A stretch of 64,000 nucleotides of DNA, taken from NCBI GenBank assembly GCA_009774765.1, contig VSOK01000001.1, forward strand, positions 70,040 to 134,039, given 5' to 3'. The first letter of the stretch is position 1, and every line of letters starts with the position of its first letter. Of the stretch, positions 10,352 through 18,894 are shown one piece after another. The stretch is from Bacteroidales bacterium (GTDB lineage: Bacteria > Bacteroidota > Bacteroidia > Bacteroidales > UBA932). Under the pieces are notes generated by a model. That model had not been told where the DNA came from. It saw nothing but the letters and a program-made list of their open reading frames with translations, and did not search any database. The position numbers and the translations under genes are program-made.

Positions 10352-13015
10352 ATGAAAGAGAAAAAGATAACCGAAACACCGATGATGAAACAGTTCTTTT
10401 CCGTAAAGGCTGAATATCCTGATGCTCTGCTGCTTTTCAGGTGCGGTGATTTCTATGAGACATACGGTGACGACGCCATTGTCGCAAGCAAGGTTCTCGG
10501 AATAGTTCTGACCAAAAGGTCCAATGCCGCTCCGGATTCAATACCTATGGCCGGATTTCCGCATCATTCTTTGGATGTTTATCTTCCGAGGCTTGTAAGG
10601 GCCGGTCATAAAGTCGCTGTCTGCGACCAGCTTGAAGATCCGAAGCTGGCCAAGAAAATAGTAAAGAGAGGTGTCACGGAACTGGTTACGCCCGGCATTG
10701 CGTTCAGTGACCAGCTGCTTGAGCAGAAAGAACATAATTTCCTTGCCGGTCTGACGTTTGAGAAGAACAAGTGCGGAGTCGCGTTCCTGGACGTCTCTAC
10801 AGGTACTTTCCAGGTTGCTGAAGGTTCTGTAGACTATATCGGTACTCTTCTTTCTTCATTTGCGCCGAAAGAGCTGCTGGTGCCGAGAGGTTATGAAAAA
10901 GGTGTCAAGGAGCGTTTCGGGGAGCATTATTATGTCTCTACGCTTGAAGAGTGGGCCTTTGTCTACGATTCTTCAGTGGAGAAACTGAAAAAACAGCTTA
11001 AGGTCGACTCGCTCAAAGGTTTTGCTGTAGGGACATTCCCTCTTGGAATCACGGCGGCCGGTGCGCTTCTGGTTTATCTTGAGCAGACAAGGCATACCGG
11101 CTTGAGCAATATATGCTCAATATCAAGGATAGACGAAGGGTCTTTCGTGTGGATGGACAGGTTTACCTTCCGCAACCTTGAAATCTTCAGTTCATCCGCA
11201 GGGGGTGAAGGCGTCTCTCTGTTTGATGTGATTGACAGGTGCGCCTCTCCGATGGGCTCACGTATGCTTCGCTCATGGCTGGCTATGCCGGTTATGGATA
11301 TAGCCGAACTGAATGCCCGTTATGATGTTGTGGAATATTTTGCCGGCAACAGGCAGGAACTTTCACAGGTTCAGGGACATATCGGTGATATAGGTGATCT
11401 TGAGAGGATTATTTCGCGTGCCGCTGCAGGAAAGATTGTCCCGCGTGAGGTGATGCAGCTTGCACGCGGTCTTTCACAGACATTTCCTATAATCCAGCTA
11501 TGCCGCGGCAAGGGTGTAGAACCGCTTGATGATATGATGAATGCTCTGAACGGCTGTGGAGAGCTTCTGGATATGCTTGGCAGTACAATGCAACGTGAGC
11601 CTGCGGCTGCTGTCGGCAAAGGTCCTGTCATCGCTTCCGGAGTCAATGCGGAACTGGATGAGCTCCGTGATATCGCCAGGAACAGCAAGGAGATCCTTCT
11701 CGGAATCCAGCAGCGTGAAATTGAACGTACCGGCATAACTTCACTGAAGATAAGCTACAACAATGTGTTCGGCTACTATATAGAGGTCCGCAATGCACAT
11801 AAGGACAAAGTGCCTGAGGAGTGGATCCGCAAACAGACTCTGGTCAATGCCGAGCGTTATATCACCGAAGAGCTCAAGGAGTATGAAGGAAAGATCCTCG
11901 GAGCTGAAGAAAGGATTTATTCGCTTGAATCCCAGTTGTATGCAGGTGTCGTGGCTGAAATCCAGAAAAATATACCGGCGATACAGTCCAACTGCCGTAT
12001 AATATCCAGGCTTGATGTCCTTTCCGGATTTGCGGAGCTGGCCTGCGACCAGAATTACTGCCGTCCGGGTATGAATGAAGGCTATACCATAGATATCAAG
12101 GCCGGACGTCATCCTGTAATAGAGACCCTTATGCCTGCCGGTGAGGAATTTGTCCCGAATGATATCCTTCTTGACAACCGTAATCAGCAGGTCATAATAC
12201 TTACCGGTCCGAATATGGCCGGAAAATCCGCGCTTCTGCGTCAGGTTGCATTGATTGTACTGATGGCACAGATCGGATCGTTCGTGCCTGCCTCGTCTGC
12301 TGAAATAGGATATTGCGACAAGATTTTCACCCGTGTAGGAGCTTCGGACAACATTTCGCGCGGAGAATCCACATTTATGGTGGAAATGCTGGAGACATCT
12401 ATGATTCTTCATAACCTGTCCTCCCGCTCGCTTGTTCTTCTTGATGAAATAGGAAGGGGGACATCCACATACGACGGAATGTCGATCGCACGTGCTATCG
12501 TGGAATATATACACGAGTACGGGGAAGGTGCAAAGACTTTGTTTGCCACTCACTATCACGAACTTAATGACTTGGAGGGCATATATGGCCGTGTGAAGAA
12601 TTTTCATATCGAAGTCAGGGAAGTCGACAAGAATGTGATATTCCTCCGCAAGCTGAGAGAGGGAGGCGTAGCCCACAGTTTCGGTATCCATGTCGCAAGA
12701 ATGGCAGGAATGCCGCGCAAGGTCATCGAGTCTGCGGAAAAGACTCTCGAGTCGCTTGAACAGGGTTCGTTGAAGGAGCTTGTGGCTTCCGCAGGCACTG
12801 CGCCCGGAATCTCAAGGAAGGGTATATCCAAGCCGCATAATGTCAAGGAAGGCAGGATGGAGAGCGACGGCTCTCTTCAGCTCTCGTTTTTCCAGCTTGA
12901 AGACCCTCTGCTTTCATCTTTGCGTGATGATCTGAATAATGCCGACCTGAACAATCTGACTCCTCTGCAGGCCTTTGACCTGCTCCGTACAATGAAAGAT
13001 AAAATGGGATTGTAG
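10352..13015 (+). CDS. mutS: DNA mismatch repair protein MutS
   Basis: An 887-residue MutS1, about the usual length (850-900). It recognises mispaired bases and small loops, clamps DNA and recruits MutL. The N-terminal mismatch-reading domain has the Phe-X-Glu motif within FRCGDFYETYG near residue 35. The connector, lever and clamp domains follow. The C-terminal ABC-type ATPase has Walker A TGPNMAGKS near residue 618, the NISRGESTFMVEM segment, and Walker B LVLLDEIGRGTSTYDG near residue 695. A helix-turn-helix dimerisation region closes the protein. It is transcribed alone in the plus direction with a promoter box almost touching the start codon, and lies divergent to the GH2 gene. Confidence 0.98.
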   Translation: MKEKKITETPMMKQFFSVKAEYPDALLLFRCGDFYETYGDDAIVASKVLGIVLTKRSNAAPDSIPMAGFPHHSLDVYLPRLVRAGHKVAVCDQLEDPKLAKKIVKRGVTELVTPGIAFSDQLLEQKEHNFLAGLTFEKNKCGVAFLDVSTGTFQVAEGSVDYIGTLLSSFAPKELLVPRGYEKGVKERFGEHYYVSTLEEWAFVYDSSVEKLKKQLKVDSLKGFAVGTFPLGITAAGALLVYLEQTRHTGLSNICSISRIDEGSFVWMDRFTFRNLEIFSSSAGGEGVSLFDVIDRCASPMGSRMLRSWLAMPVMDIAELNARYDVVEYFAGNRQELSQVQGHIGDIGDLERIISRAAAGKIVPREVMQLARGLSQTFPIIQLCRGKGVEPLDDMMNALNGCGELLDMLGSTMQREPAAAVGKGPVIASGVNAELDELRDIARNSKEILLGIQQREIERTGITSLKISYNNVFGYYIEVRNAHKDKVPEEWIRKQTLVNAERYITEELKEYEGKILGAEERIYSLESQLYAGVVAEIQKNIPAIQSNCRIISRLDVLSGFAELACDQNYCRPGMNEGYTIDIKAGRHPVIETLMPAGEEFVPNDILLDNRNQQVIILTGPNMAGKSALLRQVALIVLMAQIGSFVPASSAEIGYCDKIFTRVGASDNISRGESTFMVEMLETSMILHNLSSRSLVLLDEIGRGTSTYDGMSIARAIVEYIHEYGEGAKTLFATHYHELNDLEGIYGRVKNFHIEVREVDKNVIFLRKLREGGVAHSFGIHVARMAGMPRKVIESAEKTLESLEQGSLKELVASAGTAPGISRKGISKPHNVKEGRMESDGSLQLSFFQLEDPLLSSLRDDLNNADLNNLTPLQAFDLLRTMKDKMGL

Positions 13016-13050
13016 CGATTCTGAAGATTCAATGGAGCGATATTTGAATA

Positions 13051-13058
13051 GGGGGGGG
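13051..13058 (+). repeat. Run of eight G upstream of the TlpA-like gene
   Basis: A homopolymer of eight guanines lies between mutS and the TlpA-like gene, 19 bp before a candidate -7 box. Such runs can change length by slippage and could alter promoter spacing. No expression effect is visible from the sequence. Confidence 0.8.
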
Positions 13059-13077
13059 AGGCCGGTATGCCTTTGCA

Positions 13078-13085
13078 TAATTTTG
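13078..13085 (+). promoter_or_regulatory. Candidate -7 element for the TlpA-like gene
   Basis: TAATTTTG matches TAnnTTTG and lies 35 bp before the preferred ATG at 13121. The position where a -33 TTTG would be expected falls within the G-rich tract, so the -33 element is not recognisable. Confidence 0.4.
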
Positions 13086-13120
13086 ACCGGTTGTAAATAA
13101 TGACAATTAATTTTAATGTT

Positions 13121-14206
13121 ATGAGAATAAGAACTTTATTTTGTGCTGCTGTGGCCGTGTCCGTGGCTGCATCGTGTGCCCGTGTGACTGATGTCACAAA
13201 AATTTCCGGTATGGTTTCCGGAGAAGATGTTACGGAAGTGAATATACTTGTCCCGGACTTGAAAATCGACACGACGGTGGCTGTGAAGAACGGACGTTTT
13301 TATTGTGAGATACCTGCCGATGTGACTGTGATGGGCTCAATCAGTGCAGGTGACAAAGGTGTCCAGTTCGTTCCGGACGGCACTGCGCTCAAAGTTGAAC
13401 TTGCAGATGCAAATGTTGTGACATCATCTGTAGAGCACGTCCAGAATGCTTTTGCCGAATATACTGAATATACCAAGAACATATCTGAAGAACTGCGTAC
13501 CAGAATGGATGATATCAGATCCAAGGCGGAACTTTCAGAAGAAGAGATGGAGGCTCAGATTGATGAGGTGTATGATGAACTTTCCGGAAAATTCCGCGAA
13601 TATAATGAGAAGGTTGTCACAAAGAACAATGACAACGTGGTAGGGCTTATGGCGTTGCAGAACTGGGCAGGTGAACTTGAAGACCACCAGGTTGATTCTG
13701 TAATCAATACGCTTTCTTCAAAAATAAAGGAGAACAAGTTTGTCAAAAGGTTGTCGGGTGCCATCGCTGCAAGAAACAATACTGCCGAAGGAAAGAAATT
13801 TACAGATTTCACAATTGAAAATTCTGACGGCAAGACAGTGAAGTTCTCGGATTTCGTAGGAAAAGGCAAATATGTGCTCGTTGACTTCTGGGCTTCCTGG
13901 TGCGGTCCGTGCAAGAGGGAGATTCCTAACATCAAGGCAGTTTATGACAAATACAAAGGCCGTGAGTTCGATGTTCTCAGCGTAGCAGTATGGGACAGGC
14001 CTGAGGCTACCAAAGCATCTGCGGAAGAGCACGGTGTCGTATGGAGCCAGATTATCAATGCTCAGTCCGTTCCTACTGAAATATATGGAATAGAGGGTAT
14101 TCCTCATATTATGCTGATCGGTCCTGACGGAACTATCCTCAAAAGGAATCTCCGCGGCGAAGGCATTGAGGCCGAAGTTGCAAAATATGTGAAAGCCAGG
14201 AAATAA
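13121..14206 (+). CDS. TlpA-like thiol-disulfide oxidoreductase lipoprotein with N-terminal DUF4369-like domain
   Basis: A 361-residue exported lipoprotein. I prefer the ATG at 13121 to the one at 13100 because it gives a compact signal peptide starting MRIR and a lipobox cysteine at residue 19 (VAASC). Residues 25-110 form a small beta-rich domain like DUF4369, and 110-215 a helical linker rich in Glu and Lys. The C-terminal thioredoxin fold starts near 220 and has the redox site WCGPC within FWASWCGPCKREIP, plus the cis-proline region GIEGIPHIMLI. This architecture is common in Bacteroidota, where such proteins reduce or shuffle disulfides in the periplasm. The specific partner is unknown. 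It stands alone between mutS and uvrC. Confidence 0.9.
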   Translation: MRIRTLFCAAVAVSVAASCARVTDVTKISGMVSGEDVTEVNILVPDLKIDTTVAVKNGRFYCEIPADVTVMGSISAGDKGVQFVPDGTALKVELADANVVTSSVEHVQNAFAEYTEYTKNISEELRTRMDDIRSKAELSEEEMEAQIDEVYDELSGKFREYNEKVVTKNNDNVVGLMALQNWAGELEDHQVDSVINTLSSKIKENKFVKRLSGAIAARNNTAEGKKFTDFTIENSDGKTVKFSDFVGKGKYVLVDFWASWCGPCKREIPNIKAVYDKYKGREFDVLSVAVWDRPEATKASAEEHGVVWSQIINAQSVPTEIYGIEGIPHIMLIGPDGTILKRNLRGEGIEAEVAKYVKARK

Positions 14207-14288
14207 CAGGGACTGAGACCGTTGTTTTCAAATATATTCCCTGTCCGGCTCAGGGCATTCCGGCTTGACCGGGAATCTTCTGCATAAA

Positions 14289-16088
14289 GTGACGATAAAA
14301 GAAAAAATAGCATTGTTTCCTCATTCCCCCGGAGTCTACAGGTATTATGACTCCGAGGGGAATGTCATTTATGTGGGCAAAGCCAAGGATCTACACAAGC
14401 GTGTAGCCCAGTATTTTGTCCCGAAAGAGCGTCTTACGCGCAAAACGGCGATAATGGTTTCCAAAATCGCTGATGCGCAATATTCCGTAGTGGATACGGA
14501 AGCAGATGCCCTGCTGCTTGAGAACAACCTTATCAAGCAATATAAGCCGAAATACAATATACTGCTTAAAGACTCTAAGACTTATCCGTGGATATGCATC
14601 AGTGCCGATGACTATCCTAAAGTCTTCATGACAAGAAGGATGGTAAAGGACGGTTCGCGATATTTCGGACCGTACAGCAATGTGACGCACGCACGCAATC
14701 TTCTGGAGCTGTTCTCTTCGCTTTATCCGCTGAGGACCTGCAACAACAAGATTACGGCGGATGCTATACTCAGGCATAAATTCCGTCCCTGTCTTAATTT
14801 CCATATAGGCAAATGCAAAGGATGCTGCATAGGTGCCATATCCAAGAAAGAATACAATGACAATATAGAAGAGATTGTCCGTCTGCTGAAAGGCGGAGGA
14901 CGGGAAATGATACGTCATTATAGGACTTTGATGATGGAGGCGGCAGGTTCTATGGATTTTGAGCAGGCGAATGTATATAAGGAGAAAATGCAGTCTTTGG
15001 AGAAACATTATGGCAAATCATTGATAATGAATGCTTCCATAGGCAGTCTTGATGTGTTTTCGCTTGTGTTTGACAGCGGGGAGGCGTTCGGTAATTTCAT
15101 GAGGATAAATGACGGTGCCGTCATCCAGTCGCTCAATCTCGGGTTCAAGATGAATATCGAAGAGGACCAGGCGGATGTGCTTGGGATGTTCATTGCCGAA
15201 ATCCAGTCGAAATTCGGAAGCCTGTCAAAAGAAGTCACCGTCCCTTTCAGACCGGATGTGGAAATTGACGGAGTGGAATTCCGTATTCCTGTCAGGGGAG
15301 ACAAGCTTGCGCTGCTCGAACTCAGTGCCAAAAATGCAAAGGAGATGCGTTTCAATGCCTTGAAGCAGCGTGAGCATACCGATCCGGATGATTTCAGGCA
15401 GAAGGTTATGGAAGAACTCCAGAATGCCTTGGGGATGAAAGAGCTTCCGAGGCATATCGAATGTTTTGACAATTCCAATATTCAGGGAACGAATCCTGTG
15501 GCTTCCTGCGTCGTATTCCGTGACGGGGTACCTTCAAAGAAAGATTACCGTCATTTCAATATCAAGACTGTTGTCGGTGCCAATGACTACGCTTCTATGA
15601 AAGAAGTCGTCAACAGGAGATATTCCAGGATGCTTGCGGAGGATCCGGATGACATTCCGCAGCTGGTAGTCATAGACGGAGGAAAAGGACAGCTCGCTTT
15701 TGCATACGAGGCTTTGTCCGAGCTCGGGCTTACCGGACAGCTTACTGTAATAGGACTTGCGAAAAGGCTTGAGGAAGTTATAAGGGTAGGGGATCCGTAC
15801 CCATTGTTCATCGATCGCAACTCGCAGGCTCTTAAAGTATTGCAAAGGATAAGGGATGAGGCTCACCGCTTCGGTATCACGCATCACCGCAACCGCAGGA
15901 GCAAGGCCCAGGTGGCTTCTGCCCTGAGGGAAATCAAAGGTGTCGGAGAACGTACCGAGCAGAGGCTTATCCTGCATTATGGCAGTGTGGCGCGTATTGC
16001 AAAAGCTCCTTTGGACGATCTGGCCTCTCTGGTCGGCAATGATCTCGCAGTACGCATCCAGGAGCATTTGTCAAAAGAAATAATTTAA
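14289..16088 (+). CDS. uvrC: Excinuclease ABC subunit UvrC
   Basis: UvrC makes both incisions around a lesion in nucleotide excision repair, after loading by UvrA and UvrB. The GIY-YIG nuclease domain is at the N-terminus (PGVYRYYDSEGNVIYVGKAK). The UVR domain that contacts UvrB is near MDFEQANVYKEKM, and the C-terminal RNase H-like nuclease contains CFDNSNIQGTNPVAS. A helix-hairpin-helix pair (IKGVGERTEQ) closes it. No ATG is suitably placed. GTG at 14289 gives 599 residues with the GVY motif at about residue 15, as in homologues; TTG at 14265 would add eight residues. pnuC follows 7 bp after the stop. Confidence 0.96.
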   Translation: MTIKEKIALFPHSPGVYRYYDSEGNVIYVGKAKDLHKRVAQYFVPKERLTRKTAIMVSKIADAQYSVVDTEADALLLENNLIKQYKPKYNILLKDSKTYPWICISADDYPKVFMTRRMVKDGSRYFGPYSNVTHARNLLELFSSLYPLRTCNNKITADAILRHKFRPCLNFHIGKCKGCCIGAISKKEYNDNIEEIVRLLKGGGREMIRHYRTLMMEAAGSMDFEQANVYKEKMQSLEKHYGKSLIMNASIGSLDVFSLVFDSGEAFGNFMRINDGAVIQSLNLGFKMNIEEDQADVLGMFIAEIQSKFGSLSKEVTVPFRPDVEIDGVEFRIPVRGDKLALLELSAKNAKEMRFNALKQREHTDPDDFRQKVMEELQNALGMKELPRHIECFDNSNIQGTNPVASCVVFRDGVPSKKDYRHFNIKTVVGANDYASMKEVVNRRYSRMLAEDPDDIPQLVVIDGGKGQLAFAYEALSELGLTGQLTVIGLAKRLEEVIRVGDPYPLFIDRNSQALKVLQRIRDEAHRFGITHHRNRRSKAQVASALREIKGVGERTEQRLILHYGSVARIAKAPLDDLASLVGNDLAVRIQEHLSKEII

Positions 16089-16095
16089 CTTATTT

Positions 16096-16770
16096 ATGAA
16101 ACAGACTAAAATTCTGAACCTTTACGACTACTTTCTCATTGTCGGTGTGATAGCGTCCAATGTGATATATTCATTTTTGTCAAAAGAAATTGACCCGATA
16201 GGTTCCATCGCTGGCATTGCAGGGGTAATCTGTGTCGTGCTTGTCGCCAAAGGAAGCATCTGGAACTATTTGTTCGGTGTCGTCAATGTATCGCTGTATG
16301 CGTACATTTCATATAAGGCGGCGATCTATGGGGATGCCGGACTCAACGCCCTGTATTATCTTCCTATGCAGTTCATCGGATGGTGGCAGTGGCGTAAAAG
16401 AGGAGCGGAAGCTTCCGAAAACAAGACTGTCAAGGCCCGCAGGATGACCTGGACCCAGCGTGCGGTGCTGTTGGCCGTATGTGCGGCCCTCGTGGTTGCC
16501 GGAGGTTTCCTGCTGAAGACGTTGAATGACCCGCAGCCTTTCAAGGATTCGGCTACGACGGTATTGAGTATTATAGCCCAGGCTCTTATGGCCCTTGCGT
16601 TTATGGAGCAGTGGGCACTGTGGATCATCACCAATATCATCAGTGTCGTAATGTGGTCAATCTGTGTCGTCAGGGGTGATGCGCACGCCGGATTGATGGT
16701 GATAATGTGGGTATTTTACCTTCTTAATTCACTCAATGGAATGAGAGTATGGCTGAAACTCAGCAAGTAA
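16096..16770 (+). CDS. pnuC: Nicotinamide riboside transporter PnuC
   Basis: A 224-residue inner membrane protein with seven to eight hydrophobic segments, typical of PnuC, which carries nicotinamide riboside by facilitated diffusion for NAD salvage. The family signature is clear in LYYLPMQFIGWWQWRKRG near residue 90, the aromatic stretch that lines the substrate site, and in the later EQWALWIITNIISVVMW. It begins 7 bp after uvrC and is probably co-transcribed with it. No TPP riboswitch is visible in that short gap, which argues against a thiamine-transporting PnuT variant. No nadR or nicotinamide riboside kinase gene is nearby. Confidence 0.93.
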   Translation: MKQTKILNLYDYFLIVGVIASNVIYSFLSKEIDPIGSIAGIAGVICVVLVAKGSIWNYLFGVVNVSLYAYISYKAAIYGDAGLNALYYLPMQFIGWWQWRKRGAEASENKTVKARRMTWTQRAVLLAVCAALVVAGGFLLKTLNDPQPFKDSATTVLSIIAQALMALAFMEQWALWIITNIISVVMWSICVVRGDAHAGLMVIMWVFYLLNSLNGMRVWLKLSK

Positions 16771-16804
16771 CGACATTATATTTTCATTTTTCGGATTTTT
16801 TTAC

Positions 16805-16812
16805 TTACTTTG
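16805..16812 (+). promoter_or_regulatory. Candidate -7 element of the acpP promoter
   Basis: TTACTTTG differs from TAnnTTTG by one base and is followed by GCAG, a context shared with the strong rplP and tRNA promoters in this window. It predicts a leader of roughly 60 bases before acpP. Confidence 0.5.
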
Positions 16813-16878
16813 CAGCCCGATTGCGTGAAAGCAGTGTATTAAAAAATAACCTTAATTATTAATTAAAATTTTACTATT

Positions 16879-17115
16879 ATGGCAGAAGTTGCAGAAAAAG
16901 TAAAAGCAATCATCGTTGACAAGTTGGGCGTTGATGCATCAGAAGTTACTGAGACAGCAAGCTTTACAAACGATCTTGGAGCTGATTCTCTTGATACAGT
17001 TGAGCTTATTATGGAGTTTGAGAAGGCTTTCGGTATCACTATTCCAGATGAGGATGCAGGTGAGAAGATTGCAACTGTCGGTGACGCTATCTCATACATC
17101 GAATCAAAACTCTAA
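16879..17115 (+). CDS. acpP: Acyl carrier protein
   Basis: A 78-residue acidic four-helix protein that carries growing acyl chains on a phosphopantetheine arm in type II fatty acid synthesis. The attachment serine is in the classic motif [15 protein letters not shown] near residue 38. Length and charge are standard. It has its own probable promoter and a hairpin terminator after the stop codon. In many Bacteroidota acpP is followed by fabF; here the next gene is on the opposite strand and unrelated, so acpP is monocistronic. The codon usage fits high expression. Confidence 0.98.
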   Translation: MAEVAEKVKAIIVDKLGVDASEVTETASFTNDLGADSLDTVELIMEFEKAFGITIPDEDAGEKIATVGDAISYIESKL

Positions 17116-17136
17116 TAAATTAGCGTTACAAATAAA

Positions 17137-17172
17137 AAGAAGCTGACCATATAGGCCAGCTTCTTTCTTTTT
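17137..17172. terminator. Bidirectional terminator between acpP and the DUF4270 gene
   Basis: A hairpin with a 9-bp outer stem (AAGAAGCTG paired with CAGCTTCTT) and extra inner pairing is followed by a T-rich tract on the plus strand and preceded by an A-rich tract. It can therefore serve both convergent genes. Confidence 0.8.
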
Positions 17173-17192
17173 ATATCCTTTTCTGTAACTTG

Positions 17193-18893
17193 CTATTCTT
17201 CTTCAAATTTCTTGATGAATGAATAGATAAGTTCAAGACGCGGTCTCTTGTCTTTGTCCTGTGCTTCGACTCCTCCAAGTCTGCAGGCGTAGAACCTGTC
17301 CTTGTCAAGCTGCAGCGATGTGGAAGTTGTGGGTTGTGATGATGCGGAGGCATATTGTGCGGCAAGCATATAATTATAGTAGTTGCTGTATCCGTAGCCA
17401 TATCCGCCATAACCATAGCCGTAACCTCCGTACCCGTATCCGCCATAGCCTCCATATCCGTACGGATCGTACATGCTGTTGTAATAGTTGGCGTATGCAA
17501 GATTCTGGTAATATTCATTCATACTGTTGTCGCTTGATGAGCTTTCAACAGTCTCGTATGCCATTATAAGCATCCAGATGTCATAATTGTCGAAGTTCGC
17601 ATCGTCTTTCAGCTTTATGATTGTCTGCATATGGTGGCTTATGTCCGGAGAATATACTCCGAGAGACCTGTTTATGTCTCCCTGGTCCTCTGAATCCACA
17701 CTGGCGTCAGTGAGTCCTCCGTAACTTACGTATGTCAGAGGCTTGTCACCTTCGTTTTCAACCTTACCCTTTGTGGATACCTTGATGGTAGGGCTGAGTA
17801 CGGAAGGATATACAGACATCTTTTCGTAGTCCTCAGGAAATTTGAAAGGAAGTATGATTGATGCCTTGTTTATGATTACGGTCGACGGATCCACCCCTTC
17901 AGATGCGAGTTCCGCAAGTACGATATCCCTCAGGGCTTTTGCCTTGATGACCGGTTTGATTCCGGATCCACCTTCAATTATGATTTCTTCAGAGATGTCT
18001 GACCAGTCCTTGTCACTGGAATCGTGTTCGCTGAGGTTGAATGCGTACTGGCTTATGTTGCTTGATGACGATGCCGTCTCCTGCGGTCCGAAATAGAACA
18101 GGAAGCTTGTATCGACGTTTTCCCTTTTCCCGTAGTCGGCAGTGACTTTGAGTTCCGCATAGTTTCCGGTCACATAATATGACTGGCTGACTTTGATTCC
18201 TACGTCAAACATATTGATGCGGCCGCCATCTCCGATAGGGTCGTCCACACACATATATATTCCCGGGATCTGCTTGAGATAGTCGGTCCTGTTCATCTGG
18301 ATGTCAGGATCGCTTGAGAACAGGTCTATGTATTTCTGTGCATATTCCTTGGACATATCAAAGGAAAGAGAGTCTCCTCCGTTGTATACCGGTACTCCGT
18401 TGGTTATCCTGACGTCTCCGTCAAATTCGGATTTTTTCAGCGCGTTTGCGTATATGTATGTCGAATCCAGCCTTTCGTGAAGCTGATATACATTTACGTT
18501 CTGGATTATATTGTGCTGGCTTTTGTCTTTATATGAAAGGGTGTCGCGGACAAAAGTGAAATGGAACTGTCTCACTTTCGTGTTCTTGCCCATATCTATG
18601 GTGTCATTTACTGGAATGACGGTAAACGCGCTGCTCCTTCTTGTGAGTCCGAAAGTCTCATCTTTTATGGCTCCGATGGTAATTCTGCTTGAACTGTAGC
18701 CTGACAGGCTGTCAGACGGGCACAGTTCTATACCTTTTATATCCAATGTCGCTGTCCTGATATCGTATATCTGGTTGCGCGGGATGAAATTCTGTCCCAG
18801 GTTGTTGTCAATATTAATACACGAAGCGGCACATAATAGAGCCGCTCCCAAAGCCAAAACCGATATGTTCGGAAAAATTCTCTTCAGATTCAT
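17193..18893 (-). CDS. DUF4270 lipoprotein with Gly-Tyr-rich segment
   Basis: A 566-residue exported lipoprotein of the Bacteroidota-only DUF4270 family, whose function is unknown. ATG at 18893 is preferred: it gives the signal peptide MNLKRIFPNISVLALGAALL and a lipobox ending at the cysteine of AASC, and it starts 1 bp after the stop codon of the upstream glycogen synthase-like gene. The N-terminal motif IDNNLGQNFIP and the SYSSSRITIGAIKDETFG-like region are typical of the family. Near residues 477-505 lies an unusual run of alternating Gly and Tyr. The start-stop spacing suggests co-transcription with the GT5-like gene, but a functional connection is not obvious. Confidence 0.88.
   Translation of the reverse strand: MNLKRIFPNISVLALGAALLCAASCINIDNNLGQNFIPRNQIYDIRTATLDIKGIELCPSDSLSGYSSSRITIGAIKDETFGLTRRSSAFTVIPVNDTIDMGKNTKVRQFHFTFVRDTLSYKDKSQHNIIQNVNVYQLHERLDSTYIYANALKKSEFDGDVRITNGVPVYNGGDSLSFDMSKEYAQKYIDLFSSDPDIQMNRTDYLKQIPGIYMCVDDPIGDGGRINMFDVGIKVSQSYYVTGNYAELKVTADYGKRENVDTSFLFYFGPQETASSSSNISQYAFNLSEHDSSDKDWSDISEEIIIEGGSGIKPVIKAKALRDIVLAELASEGVDPSTVIINKASIILPFKFPEDYEKMSVYPSVLSPTIKVSTKGKVENEGDKPLTYVSYGGLTDASVDSEDQGDINRSLGVYSPDISHHMQTIIKLKDDANFDNYDIWMLIMAYETVESSSSDNSMNEYYQNLAYANYYNSMYDPYGYGGYGGYGYGGYGYGYGGYGYGYSNYYNYMLAAQYASASSQPTTSTSLQLDKDRFYACRLGGVEAQDKDKRPRLELIYSFIKKFEEE
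17388..17464 (-). repeat. Gly-Tyr codon repeat inside the DUF4270 gene
   Basis: Degenerate six- and nine-base units (codons for Gly-Tyr and Gly-Gly-Tyr) encode about 25 residues made almost wholly of Gly and Tyr. The unit pattern is imperfect at synonymous positions, which suggests selection for the amino acids rather than a fresh expansion. Confidence 0.85.
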
Positions 18894-18894
18894 T

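Noticed and set aside
11741..12691. A 316-codon open frame on the minus strand inside mutS
   Set aside because: It lies fully within the conserved MutS core and ATPase domain and its translation shows no family pattern.
17388..17464. Short repeats that might suggest a CRISPR array
   Set aside because: The units are six to nine bases long, in frame and encode Gly-Tyr; there are no unique spacers of constant length.
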